Source: Rhyacophila brunnea
Taxonomy: Eukaryota; Arthropoda; Insecta; Trichoptera; Rhyacophilidae
Assembly: GCA_022495005.1 (NCBI GenBank)
Contig: JAGYXB010001004.1
Coordinates: 62,001-126,000 of the forward strand
Reading direction: 5' to 3'
DNA length: 64,000 nucleotides
The notes under the pieces are model-generated. The model was not told where the DNA came from. It worked only from the letters and a program-made list of their open reading frames with translations, and did no database searches. Position numbers and translations under genes: made by a program. This document shows, piece by piece, positions 22,841 to 34,490 of this stretch (positions are counted from its first letter, which is position 1; each line of letters opens with the position of its first letter).

Positions 22841-24189
22841 TTTTAGGCGGGATTGTATTTTTTTTCTTTTCGGAATGATAAGCATAAAATTAATAATTTT
22901 TACAAAAAATTTTGCTATACAAACACGTATATTTTGGGTTCAATATTCAACTTACCATATACAGAATATAACAGATGTTATTATCATTAAAATTTTTACT
23001 AATGAATATAATCTAATTATAGAATGTTAAATTGATCGTATAAATAAGTGATAGATTAGGTTGTTTTTGGTGTCAGGTTAATTGCTCACTACCGTACAGT
23101 GAAAAGATGTAAGGTTTGACACACACTTGACCTAGCTTTCTTTCTAAGCTTTTTTTATAATATGTATGTTTTTTGGGGTATTTCTAATAATTTATCATGT
23201 TTATTTATTAACGGAGCATGCTGATATGGTCAGAGTCCGACAGCCATTTCATATTCTTCATAATAATATACAGTAATTATTGAATGATCATGTGCACTAT
23301 GATTAAGTCATAATAATGAATCTGATGTAGACTGTCATTCATTTAATTATATATAGAAAACTAAGAGTTTGAGCTTTACTCATTGAAGTGATTAAATTAT
23401 GCGAGCTGTCAGCCTTACTGCGTTAGCAAGTTATAGGTTATACTTATAAGTTAATGGCATAAATGCGAATATTAAATAACATGCAATTATTGAAATCTAT
23501 GTAGAATTCATTTGTAACTAAATACAATACTATACAATGTATGCTATGTGAGAGATGGTAGTAGATACCCTAGTAGTCCAATACATAAAGGAGTTCCAAT
23601 TTCGTTTTCCAACGAGGTCACGATATACGTAACAAGTATTTTTTTAAAGCCCGTATGTTCCTGTGATTGTTTTGCCATTACTAATTCATTATTGTTTCAA
23701 TGCTGTTACACTAACGTAAACGGGTTTTGTCACCTGTTGTAGTGATCATTAATAAAATTTGTAAAAACATACATCTTATTTTTTTCTCATACTCAAACTG
23801 TATTAATATTTTTACGAATTAATGAAATTCGTATATGTCTATCAGCAAGGACGTTTACAATGGACCTTTTATTTTTCGATTGCTGTATACGGACTCAATA
23901 ATTGAATTATTTATTAACTGTATAACTTTATTATAAAAGTTTTAATATGTAGCTGTATATTGGCATTGTTTTATTTTGTATTATTTTATGTAATACTCTA
24001 AATGTATTATAAGTTTGTTATTTATTTAGGATGATTTTCAGCCTGAAGCTATTTTATATAATTCATTATATTAAGCTCAAACATAAATAAACATTCAGCA
24101 TACAACTCTTAAAATAGATATCAAGGTATCAGTGTTGCGCCAAGGCCTTCTTATTAAGGGGTGTCTTGTGTCTGATATTGTGGTGTCAG
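22841..24189. other. AT-rich stretch upstream of the terminal exon
   Basis: Probably the 3' end of an intron of the + strand gene that ends at 24351. No other exon is recognised in it. Confidence 0.35.
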
Positions 24190-24351
24190 TCATCGCACGC
24201 ACCAGAGCTTACGAGCGACCCGGCTACCAGGAGCTTTCTGGAAGCTCTGCCGTCGGTATACGGAGAAGCTTTCCCGCCAGACTGCTTGACGACGTCCCAC
24301 ACTGCTCTATTCGAGTACCCACTTTCCACATCAACGAGCCTGTATGAGTGA
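24190..24351 (+). CDS. Terminal coding exon of an unrecognised + strand gene
   Basis: After a candidate acceptor (TATTGTGGTGTCAG, ending 24189) an in-phase frame runs 53 codons to TGA. It is clearly GC-richer than its surroundings and has coding-like codon choice. The peptide reads SSHAPELTSDPATRSFLEAL, then PSVYGEAFPPDCLTTSHTAL and FEYPLSTSTSLYE. A poly(A) signal AATAAA lies at 24365-24370, 14 bases after the stop. No domain is visible; a Ser/Thr/Pro-rich C-terminal tail like this is common in regulatory proteins, but I do not assign one. A second frame overlaps, but it reads through a poorer composition. Upstream exons are not identified; the fragment at 12961-13133 is a weak candidate. Confidence 0.5.
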   Translation, partial: SSHAPELTSDPATRSFLEALPSVYGEAFPPDCLTTSHTALFEYPLSTSTSLYE

Positions 24352-24775
24352 TCTGATCAGAAATAATAAACCGCCATAACGCTTATAATAATGTTTATAA
24401 CTGATATAGCAAAATTAAGTTTAAACTAATTTAATTTGTGTAAATAAAACACATTTAAATTGCATAATATCCATAAAATTATAATAGTTTTACGGACGTT
24501 TAAAAGTGACATAAGAAATATAATATACAATTGTGCACAACTTTACAATGTAGATTTATATATTAGTGCATTCTATAGAACATATTATTTGTTACTACTA
24601 GATGTTAATACAACACATTCAGAATTCATATATGTTTCAATAGATTTAAATAAAAATCAAATTAAAATTCAGTATTCGTCATTATTGAATAAATTCGGTA
24701 GATTTATTGTAATACATGAGATAGTATTATCTAGCTAACATATAATATAGAAGATAATTACTACATTTTCTACCT

Positions 24776-25261
24776 TTAGCCATTGAGTGCATTCAAATCT
24801 ACTATCGTAGAACTCTTCCTGGTTACAATATCTAAGTAGCAGTAACATTGCAGAAGAGGTAAATTAGTTCTATCAATGAAACTATACATCCTAGATAAGT
24901 GATTAGGATCCACAGCGGTGAGAGCTTTTAAGCTGTAGTAAACTTCTGATATGACTGCGTACGTAAATGCGGTCATGTGGAAAGCTGCCGAGCTGGCGAT
25001 GCTAAGCCACGCCCAGCGTCGCGACGCCTGCGCATCGAAGTTTTCACCTCTCTGAATGATATTTATCTCCTCGCCGAGCTGACCGCCTGGTAGCGGGCGC
25101 GCATAGGGCGGCGCGCCATCGGCCGACCGCGATGGTCTGCCGTCAACCAAACGTTTACCATCCATAAGCAATCCAATTTCATAATTATTATAATACAATA
25201 TCACGAAGGATTTCTTGAAAGTTTTCAGACACGTAATAAAATATACTAAAATTAGTGACAT
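24776..25261 (-). CDS. Unrecognised protein-coding frame with one hydrophobic segment
   Basis: The longest - strand coding frame in the window: 161 codons from the first ATG (25261), or 129 codons from a second ATG (25165) where composition becomes coding-like. The section after the second ATG is GC-rich. It contains a polar Pro/Arg-rich stretch (RPSRSADGAPPYARPLPGG), then GEEINIIQRGENFDAQASRR, then a hydrophobic segment, WAWLSIASSAAFHMTAFTYA, and a C-terminal part with SEVYYSLKALTAVDPNHLSR. The hydrophobic segment could be one membrane helix. On this strand a poly(A) signal AATAAA lies at 24708-24703, about 70 bases past the stop. A GTGAAAAC after ATTCAGAGAG could be an internal donor, so the frame may be only partly exonic. 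No family recognised. The gene would be convergent with the exon at 24190 and divergent from the exon at 26240. Confidence 0.5.
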   Translation of the reverse strand: MSLILVYFITCLKTFKKSFVILYYNNYEIGLLMDGKRLVDGRPSRSADGAPPYARPLPGGQLGEEINIIQRGENFDAQASRRWAWLSIASSAAFHMTAFTYAVISEVYYSLKALTAVDPNHLSRMYSFIDRTNLPLLQCYCYLDIVTRKSSTIVDLNALNG

Positions 25262-25684
25262 ATTCAAGGAACGATAGTTATGCTTAATGAAATCTTTATT
25301 TTTTAATCAGATTATTGTGCAATTTTTTTTTGATCTCCCAGCGTTTTGAAGGCTTTTCAGATTCCCTTTGTATTAAAATGTTTTCAAGTACTAGTATATT
25401 CAAACCTTTGGAAATAAGGCAAATACCGAAGGACTATTACAATTACTTTTAACTACTTTGTAAATTAATAATATAGTACATAAACAAATATTATAAACAT
25501 AAAAAAGCCGTATTTTTTAAATTCTATCACATAAATTGATTATAATATTCAGTTTCTTTCGAATATTTGTTGATTTTTAACGTAAGTAATTTTACTATTG
25601 AAAGCTTGATCAATTTTCATCATAAAATGAATTGGTGACTATTGCAACTATCTAATAAATATATAACGACTTGAAGATTTCACG
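25262..25684. other. AT-rich spacer between divergent candidates
   Basis: No clear TATA box or initiator could be assigned. A pyrimidine-rich tract occurs near 25321-25335. Confidence 0.35.
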
Positions 25685-25880
25685 GTTAAGATAGCCGAGT
25701 GGTTACCATGTCAGCTTTTATTGTCGAGGGTCTGGCAAAATCCAAACATTGTTTTTATGGATCTTATAGATTGAGCTAATATAAATATCTCTTAAAAATA
25801 AAATCTGTTAATACAACATACATTCTGCGGAGGGAGGCCCGTTTGATCTTCTTAAGATTGGACATGGTTATATATAATAT
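25685..25880 (+). mobile_element. tRNA-Ser-derived SINE, diverged copy
   Basis: Head GATAGCCGAGTGGTTACCAT (A-box-like), then GTCTGGCAAAATCC in the B-box position. The body has ATCTGTTAATACAACATACAT, and the tail GATCTTCTTAAGATTGGACATGG matches the tail of the copy at 39030. Confidence 0.65.
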
Positions 25881-26104
25881 AATCAGTTGTATTAAAATGA
25901 ATGGTTTTGAACAAAAACGAGTTTTATTGAAAGGATAATTTTAATTGGTAAATTTAACACACACTTAAATAAAATCATTTGACAATAATTCATCTTATAT
26001 TCCAAGGCATGCAGCTGTTTTCTGAAAAAAAAATCACCCATTGAATTTAATATCGCCTAAGTTTAATTAAATGAATCAGCATGGCTGTCCCACGTAGAAC
26101 GATA

Positions 26105-26230
26105 ATGTATGGGGGTGCTATCTGTCCGCCCTGCGCCCCTCCAGCCCCAGATCGCGGAGGCGAGAGTCCCCCGCAGCCGCCCCCGATTGAATCGCAAACC
26201 AGCGCGCGAGGCGGCCGCCCGCACCTATAA
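26105..26230 (+). CDS. In-frame upstream ORF in the leader of the 26240 exon
   Basis: ATG at 26105 opens a 41-codon Pro/Gly-rich frame (MYGGAICPPCAPPAPDRGGE at its start) in the same frame as the main ATG, but it closes at TAA 26228-26230, nine bases before that ATG. Another ATG at 26109 opens a different frame. If the region is transcribed leader, these could damp translation of the main frame. Confidence 0.3.
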   Translation: MYGGAICPPCAPPAPDRGGESPPQPPPIESQTSARGGRPHL

Positions 26231-26239
26231 CACCGCGCC

Positions 26240-26468
26240 ATGCAGCGTGTCAACACGTGCGCACCCGCCACCGACACGTGGCCCGACTCTGACAATACGG
26301 AACCGCGGGTGACCACCGGTGACCAAGTCAAGGTGACAGTGAACGACGAGGGAGAGTTCAGTGCCCAGGAAGGTGCATCTGGAGTCGATAAGGATGCCCA
26401 CATGGATCCTCAGGATAAAGCACCGTCACCTCTTGGAGCCGCTATGGGACGATGTAATCTTGGACAAG
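26240..26468 (+). CDS. First coding exon of an unrecognised + strand gene
   Basis: ATG at 26240 follows an in-frame TAA, so this is the natural start. The frame runs 76 codons plus one base and meets a consensus donor, CAAG|GTGAGT, at 26469. The exon sits in the most GC-rich island of the window (about 26100-26470). The peptide is acidic and polar with low structure: MQRVNTCAPATDTWPDSDNT at the start, then GDQVKVTVNDEGEFSAQEG, and near the donor SPLGAAMGRCNLGQ. No domain or signal peptide is seen. A disordered N-terminus split by an intron fits a regulatory or signalling protein, but that is inference. No acceptor-plus-coding exon to continue it is visible downstream, so the next intron would be long or the next exon very small. 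Confidence 0.6.
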
Positions 26469-26474
26469 GTGAGT
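26469..26474 (+). other. Consensus 5' splice donor
   Basis: CAAG|GTGAGT ends the coding island; composition falls sharply to AT-rich immediately after, as expected at an exon-intron border. Confidence 0.6.
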
Positions 26475-29415
26475 CTTTGATTGTTAACTGATTTGTTAAA
26501 AATACGAAGGGAAAATTTTAAATTTAATTTCACCCACCAGAACCAGATTAAATCTTATTCGTATTTTTGACAGTTAAATTACCATATTCCAACAAGTGTT
26601 TTCGCAAAACAGCGTACTGAGAATAATAATATAGAAAACAGCACTTTATTCAAATAAAATGTAATATTATTATTTTAAAAAGTAAATATTATTAGGAAAT
26701 GTATTTATCACAATAATTTCAAATTGAAATAAATTACATTTATTTTCACTATTTTTATAATAAAAAAGCTCTTAGATATGTAAATTTAAGTCAAATAAAA
26801 TAGATTATTGTAATATTCTTTCTTCAATAAAAATAACCTTAAGTATTTTATTAAAATTGATATAATATTTCATTTAACAAATAACAATTCATCCACATTG
26901 TTCCTTTTTAAATTTAAGACAATGATGATTATTGAATATTATTTTAAATATATGGCTACTTTAATTGTTATTAATGGATCATAATATTATAATACCAAAC
27001 GGTAGTACAATAAAGTATATGACGTAATTATTTATCTGAATACTTAAAGCTTTCGTCTTATTAGTTTTCAAAAGTACATAATATCAAATGAAGTTGTGCA
27101 AATCAATATAACATGATATTATGAGAGCTGGCAGTGAGTGAATAAAATAAGGTCAGATGATATATTTTCCGGGTGATGTTTCGTCTTGGAAAATATATTG
27201 CCTTTTGAGTTTTATTTCGCCCACGCGAGCGGAAGTCGAGTTCAAGAATAGATATCGCAACGAAATAATTAAAAATAAAACGCCCAATCCGGTTTCTCAT
27301 TTTCGTTTATGAAATCATACCCAAGTATATAGAATGTCAAAAGGTTTAAGTACAGCATTTTTTTATAAGAAACAACTACCTACTTATATTTTGACGTAGG
27401 CACCTATACACTGAAACTTCAATATATTGTCAACTTTACTAATGATTTCAATAATTGGTGATGTTTTGTTGATCGGATGAAATCAGTACTGATTATATAA
27501 TAATCAGTACTAAGTGGAATACGTATCACATATATTTTGTTTTAGTTTAATAATTAATACGGCATTTTTATATTAATATAACAGCGTAATATTACTTATA
27601 TGAGTAATGAAAAAAGGTACATAGTTAGTAGTAATTAAAATAAACTATATCCAAATAAATACAATATAATATATAAATATTATACCGTTTAGGAATTAAT
27701 TTTGAATTCCAAAACCACCATTCGGTTTTGTAACTAAAACAGTTTTCGAGCGGTAATTAGATCCTATGTTATGTTTGGTGAAAAGCTAAATTTTTTTCAT
27801 TACAAGTGTTTGAAATATTAATTGCTCTATATATGTAATAGTCCATTATAGTTTAAAACTAATCGTTCAAGACAATCATTATTTCGATTGTTTGGATTGA
27901 TAGTGGAAAATTTTAAAAAATAAGTAATTTTGTATACCAATTTTACGCATAATATAATTATTATTTCATCAAATGACATTAATATTGTGATTTTTTACAG
28001 AAATTAGATATATTTTCAGCTATATTACTAATAACTAATCCTACTTCTGTTTTCTCATAGTATTTTTTAAATTAATGTAATATTAGAAAATACTTTTACA
28101 GTAATAATAATAATTCTTAATATATTTATTTTGATAGTTCAGCTAATGCAAAATGTACAGGTTTCGACATTCAAACTGTCGGTTTCGAATAATAACGAAG
28201 TCAGTAACAAACGTTCCCGTTTTCAAGTGATTACGAAGCCCTACAATATGTGGCTTATGCCATTTGATGTACCTACATCTGATATAAGAATTTTGAAGCG
28301 AAATGAATTAGTATTACTTTCTCATATTATATTTTAAAGTTTCTACGTAATATAAGATTTGATAATATAATTTAAGGGAATGGACAACGATCTTCAGCTC
28401 TGTTTTTAACTTGTTAATACGAAACCCCGGGAAGAACTCTGGTCTCTTCCCCAGTCTGTCCTATCTTTACCGGGATTCTAATTGCTTGCGCATTCTTGGG
28501 CACGTCGTCTAACAATCAAAATTTTGGTCTAGAAACACTACTATACCCAAACGGCTATGCATTAACAAATTTAAAGGTTGGTTGGCCCAAATCCAATCGT
28601 TAAATATGGCCAGCATTTTAGACGAGAAAAAATTATATTTGGTTTCCCGGAAACCTCGTAGACTTTGCGGTTGTTCCACATTTTCATTTATACTTCAAAA
28701 TAACTCTTTAGTTTAAATTTTTCAAATCTTCAACAGCAGTAGACAATTTTTAAATTTGTTACTGATAACTCAATATTGAAATCTATTTGTGAGGTGTCAC
28801 CTCAGCAGTATATTGTATATTTGTATGTCAGTTTTTACCGATTTCTAAGTAACACTTATTTGCTAGTATCTATATTCTTATTTTTTATTTCTGTTTCTAT
28901 ATCGTTATTAATGATGAAGATGGATCTTAGATAGGTAAAGTAATCGGTTTTCTCGAATGAGTTATTTAAAGTTGTTATATTCCCATGTAGCTGCATCTAT
29001 GGCTTTGGATGATATAATTTATTAAGTATCTATGGAGTTAATTTCAATGCTTCCATAGGTATTTTATACGTAATTTATTTAAATCCTGTATATGACCTAC
29101 TATTGATGTTTGCATATAAAAGAAAATCAACGTGTTGTGGCCGTCGTTACAATATTTTTCATTTAATGTGTTTCCATTTCAAAAAGAAAAGCTTTCATTG
29201 ATTGATTATAAAATTTTTGATGTAATTTTATACTTTAATTTACTGATTTCAATATTTTTTATTGTAATGTTATGTAAAATTGTTTCATGGGATTTTTTTA
29301 CTAGTATAAATAGCAAGTAATAGTTAAAACAAATAGTTACGTTATATCAAAAAATGTTAATTTCTACAACTACGTTGTCTAAATATATAAAAGCGAAGTG
29401 AAAAAAAGGGGTCTA
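26475..29415. other. Putative first intron, AT-rich, with one island
   Basis: No exon recognised. A GC-richer patch at 27110-27300 (GATGTTTCGTCTTGGAAAAT, CGCCCACGCGAGCGGAAGTC) has open frames that lack coding features and could be a non-coding element. 28390-28700 is also slightly richer, with nothing identifiable. Confidence 0.35.
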
Positions 29416-31204
29416 GGACGATTTGGCACCGCGAACTGGCCTCCGCCGATTGGCCTCCGGTAATTGGCCGCCGGTACAATCGGACGCCAGCCCAATTGGA
29501 CGCCGACCCAATTCGACGCCGACCCAACTGGCCTCCGGGAGATTGGACGCCGCACAGTTGAATTAAATGCGCAAAGGAATAGACGTACGTTACGATTTGT
29601 TAGAGTAAATAAGCAAGTCAGTTTAATATGCTTATATCTTCTCAGTAGGTGTACCTTATACATTTCGCGCTTGACACATTTTTAATATAGATTGAGAAAA
29701 ATTATTATGCCTGATGATGTTTATTAAAAGAAAATAATTCTTCCCTCGCTAAAACTTAAAGATGTGCATAATCAATTAATTTATTGTCTATACGTGGGTA
29801 CTTATTTATATTTACAACAAATATTTAAAATAATGTTAGATGTTAGAATGAAAAGTACATTATATTTCAGCGCTTTATCGACTTAATATTATAATAAAGC
29901 TTAAATATGTATATTATTATGCATAAATGCGTATTTTAAGATAGTATGAAATTACAAACAAAATATTAAGTAAGTTATCTGCTAAGTATAAATGTTTTAG
30001 TAGTTTGATTGATAAACTACTTAGATACTGGGTGCCGGACGAAATCTCGAAGGCCGAAATCCCGAAAGCCTAAATCTTGAAAGCCGAAATCCCGAATATC
30101 GAAATCCCGAACGCTGAATTCCCGAATGGCCGGAATCCCGAAGGCCGAAATCCCGAAAAATAAAAAAAAATACAAACATCAATAATCGCGCAATTTTTGC
30201 AAGAGACACAAAAACCCATTTTTTGTGGAAATATAAAAAAAATGTAAAATACAAACATCAATAATTGCGCAATCGTGAATTGCGCAATTTTTGTGAGATG
30301 CACAAAATCCATTCGTTCTACAAAATGGTCTCTCCTGAAAAATTGCGCAATCAGAAAAACCCATTTTCCGAAAAAATGGGATTTGTCTCTCTTACAAAAA
30401 TTGCGCTCACGATTGCGCAATTATTGATGTTTGTATTTTACATTTTTTATATTTCCACAAAAATGGGTTTTTGTCTCTCTTGCAAAAATTGCGCAATTAT
30501 TGATGTTTGTATTTTTTCATTTTTCGGGATTTCGGCCATTCGGGATTTCAGCATTCGGGATTTCGGCCTTCGGGATTTCATCCGGCATACAGTACCTAAG
30601 TAGTTTATCAATCAAACTACTGAAACATTTATACTTAGCAGATAACTTACTTAATATTTTGTTTGTAATTTCATACTATCTTAAAATACGCATTTATGCA
30701 TAATAATATACATATTTAAGATTTATTATAATATTAAGTCGATAAAACGCTGAAATATAATGTAATTTTCATTTTAACATCTAACATTATTTTAAATATT
30801 TGTTGTAAATATAAATAAGTACCCATGTATAGACAATACATTAATTGATTATGCACATCTTTAAGTTTTAGCGAAGGAAGAATTATTTTCTTTTAATAAA
30901 CATCATCAGGCATAATAATTTTTCTCAATCTATATTAAAAATGTGTCAAGCGCGAAATGTATAAGGTACACCTACTTAGAAGATAGAAGCATATTAAACT
31001 GACTTGCTTATTTACTCCAACAAATCGTAACGTACGTCTATTCCTTTGCGCATTTAATTCAACTGTGCGGCGTCCAATCTCCCGGAGGTCAGTTGGGTCG
31101 GCGTCGAATTGGGTCGGCGTCCAATTGGGCCGGCGTCCGATTGTACCGGCGGCCAATTACCGGAGGCCAATCGGCGGAGGCCAGTTCGCGGTGCCAAATC
31201 GTCC
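29416..31204. mobile_element. 1.79-kb near-perfect palindrome (foldback element)
   Basis: From GGACGATTTGGCACCGCG at the left edge to its complement at 31187-31204, the two halves are inverted copies about a centre near 30310. The outer arms (about 600 bp each) differ only by scattered substitutions by eye. Each outer end carries ~17-bp tandem units of the type CCAATTGGACGCCGAC and GGCCTCCG. The middle (30030-30591) is itself a CCCGAA-type inverted element. No coding capacity; mirror-image pairs of apparent frames arise from the symmetry. No clear target duplication at the outer edges. Confidence 0.9.
30030..30591. mobile_element. CCCGAA-type inverted element forming the centre of the palindrome
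   Basis: Starts GGGTGCCGGACGAAATC and ends GATTTCATCCGGCAT. Both arms hold ~15-bp units of GAAATCCCGAAnGCC. Inside, CAAACATCAATAATTGCGCAA and its complement recur, with AAACCCATTTTTTGTGG and TTTGTCTCTC blocks. The flanks on both sides are mirror copies, each containing the local hairpin AGTAGTTTGATTGATAAACT. Confidence 0.8.
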
Positions 31205-33843
31205 CATTCCCAAAAAAAGTAACTAGAGCTAATAAATTACATGTAAATTCATTTGTAACAAGCTTTAAGCGTATGCCGTCTCAGCTTTATCTACAGTTGA
31301 AATAACAAATAAAGCTAAATGCATAACATATTAATTTCTATAAAATGAACAATTAATAACTTCAATTATCATTATAGAGAATATTTAGATGACGAATTCA
31401 AAAACATGTTATACGTACAGTATTATAAACGGTAAAACATGCTACTTCCAACCTCTACAGCATAAACTAAAAAATATATTTAAAATTGGTATAATAAAAA
31501 TAAATAAATTATAGACGACAATAGAAATTACTCTGCTAGAAGTTTCTTAGAAAAATTATGATATTATATACGTGAGCATATTATAATATATATACGTAAC
31601 ATCTATTTCTATAATATAACAGTTGTGTTAAGGAGTAGTAGTTAAGTTGTCAAAATAATTTCAAGACCTATTGAATTTCTAAAACAGTGGTAAACATGTA
31701 TGGTTCCTGCGCCATACATTTAATGTATATAGTAATCTATATTTTTTTCATTTTATTAGAAAGTACCTACTACTAACTATTAATTGTATAATGACGTTTA
31801 GACTATAAAACTCACAAGGTACCTATACGATATAAGTTTAGTATGTAGAATATTTATTCTTTTATTTTAGGATGTTTAAATAATCTTTGTTAATCAAAAA
31901 TACATACGCAGGTAATTATATATACTTTTAAAAAAACTATTTGAAAAGTCCATCTATGGAAGTATTTAAATATGTCTAAATTCTCGTTTATTATTAAGAA
32001 CTTTTAGGAATAAGCCAAATGTAAGAGTGTAACAGTATATGAATATAAGAGTAAGAGTAATGGCCAGAATATCGTCTAAAACTTTCCAATAAATCTTTTT
32101 CATTTTTTGTAAAATGCTCTCCACTTTTTCTTAAGGAACCATCACAATGTGTAATATTATTACATATTACTTTCAATAATATCAATGCATAATACGAATT
32201 ATAGTATCGTTATTTTAATTTGTTTTGTTGTTTTTAAAATTGGTACTTGACACTTCAGGTTTTAGTTTTAGGAAAATGGAAAATTATATATAAGATATGT
32301 CGTATGAAAATAAAGGTAAACCATTACAGTAATTATAATAATATGACTAAACATTTATATTTAAGTAGATCAAAGTACGCGTTTTTATAATATTACTTAT
32401 TTTTAGCCGATGTATCCTCAAATATGTAGAATACCTCCTCTAGTGCCTTTGCAGCATCTGGTCCATCCAAGATAGTGGTTGCATTATTTCTTTGGGTATC
32501 CAGGCTAGACTGTCTCAGATACTTAGCTCACCAGAGTGACACTCTTTATTCGAATTGAATTAAGATTGACAGATTTTTAACTACACATTTTGAATAGATC
32601 TTGCTTACGAGAAGCAGTTCTTATTCCCAAGAAGATCCGTTCATATCGGCACTTGTCATCCGTCGTAGATTCTTCTTGATGATGCTGTCAGCAGTGAGAT
32701 ACTTCCGTTATATGGAAGAACTAAGAATTTTTGTAATTAAAACAATTAAATATATAACTTTCTTAAGATTCGTCTATGAAAGGTTCTGGATTACTTTTGT
32801 ATAAATGTAGAATTACTTATACGTAACCACTTCCAACCAACACAATATCAATATTATTATGACATTAAAATTATTATCGATATATCAGCATTGTATTTGA
32901 TTGTGTTTATAATCGAAACTCACAAACAATGGCGATGGGGTATATGTATATTAATATTGTTTGCGATATGAAGGTGCTGCGGTGATTGTACATGTTGTTT
33001 TTCTTTGAGAAAACATCTATAGAGTTGGCTGGCAGGTAAAATAAAAGCCTCAGAAAGAGTTTGAAAGCTCGTCAAGGAAATTTGTATAGGTAACATTGAT
33101 GAAAGACAAAGTGATTTTCAGTACATACGTACCCTAGGAAATTTCATAATTGTTCCATTGTTATTTAATATGAAAATTTGAAGGAATATTTCTAAAGAAA
33201 CATCTTACTTGTTTGAAAAACGTTGGTTCAAACAACTTTATAAATAGGCTAAGGCATCAAAAAATAAAGATTTTTGAGCTAATATAAGTCTTTTATTAAT
33301 GAATTGTTTTACAATACTGTGATGGTACATCTAAACAACTTATATAGATACTCATTCGTCTTAATAGAAAAATTACAAAGCGCTCAAGACGCACTAGGCG
33401 CGTAACCATTAGTAGGCCATAAGATATAATTAGCATGATATTTATATTTAAATGTGGTTATTAATTAGTAATATAGACATCGCCCTCATGACTGAATATC
33501 GTAATAACTCTGTAATATTGTGGAATTCTGGTTTTCAGATTTTTTTCAAATATGATCTATTTATAGGTGGTAAACATGAAATCGTTTTTTTTAATCTGCT
33601 TAAAATCTGACCAAAAATAAGATATTTATACTTAACACTTATAAATTCTATTATTTATGTACTTATATGTATAATATATTTTTTTATGTAGTTTGCAAAA
33701 TAAAGAAGATACAAAAATAATTGAAATAAAACAATAGCAAAAAACGCATGAAGATAATAGATTAAAATATATTGGTTATAATTGCTTCACTTATAATTAA
33801 AAGAATACAAGTATTACATCCATTTCTCGTTTATATATATATA
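31205..33843. other. Gene-free AT-rich stretch
   Basis: Slightly richer patch at 32410-32550 with no identifiable frame. Other frames are short and of chance composition. Confidence 0.4.
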
Positions 33844-33885
33844 AAAAAATCTGTTAATACACCCTCCACACTGTGGGGCAGTGGA
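33844..33885 (+). mobile_element. SINE body fragment
   Basis: AAATCTGTTAATACACCCTCC followed by ACACTGTGG matches the 3' half of the tRNA-Ser SINE family at 7303 and 39030. Confidence 0.5.
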
Positions 33886-33896
33886 AAAAGGTGGAG

Positions 33897-34078
33897 GTAC
33901 AGACCTACAAACTTATCTGTAGAATGGCCAAAAATTGAACTACAAACTACTACAGGACGCCATTTTGAAAATTTCATTCGAACGTCAGATTTTGTCCAGT
34001 TACGAGTCTTGGTTGGGTAGTTTGCGACAGTGGCTCTCCCATCCCATTCTCCAGATAAGTTAGTAGGTCTGTAGACTG
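33897..34078. mobile_element. Small inverted-repeat element (MITE-like)
   Basis: ACAGACCTACAAACTTATCTG plus AGAATGG at the left is matched by an inverted copy ending at 34078 (CCATTCTCCAGATAAGTTAG, TAGGTCTGT), about 30 bp with few mismatches. Apparent frames on both strands across it are a result of this symmetry. No target duplication identified. Confidence 0.55.
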
Positions 34079-34359
34079 TTGAGATCCGACATAAATATTG
34101 CACACTAAACGTTGTCAGTCAAACGTATTTGTTTTCATTGAATCTAAAACTACAATGTGTACGTAGTATTTGTTTGTTTTTAAAATTCGATTAAACCTTG
34201 TCTAATTATGATAGGTAACAGTCAAAAAATATTCGTTTATCAATAATATATCTAAAATTATGCCATTAAACCATACATATTTTTTATAGATGAAAGAATA
34301 TTTGTTATCGATTATGGTTTGCTTAAGGCAGGGAGGGCTTGATGAATTTTAAAAACTAA

Positions 34360-34490
34360 CCATCACCATCTGAAAATTGTAGTATTAGTTTAATGAAAAC
34401 AAATAAGTATGACTGACAAAGTTTAGTGTTCACTTTTTATGTCGAATTTTCACAGCCCACCTCCATCCTTCGCCACTACTGTGGAAGCCC
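34360..34490 (+). repeat. Interspersed repeat, probably hAT-derived, copy 2
   Basis: Pairs with 10490-10605. It ends CCTTCGCCACTACTG, close to the right end TTCGCCACTG of the hAT MITE at 20778-21425. Confidence 0.55.

Noticed and set aside
24132..24347. Second frame over the 24190 exon
   Set aside because: Starts at GTG, no poly(A)-linked stop advantage, and composition is worse than in the chosen frame.
24460..24738. 92-codon + strand frame
   Set aside because: Begins with TTG, AT-rich composition, lies between two poly(A) signals.
26047..26403. 118-codon - strand frame opposite the 26240 exon
   Set aside because: It is a GC-rich shadow of the + strand exon and has no splice or poly(A) support.
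29379..31156. Pairs of near-identical open frames on opposite strands (for example 29464-29685 and 30935-31156)
   Set aside because: They mirror each other because of the palindrome; no codon bias or start context supports coding.
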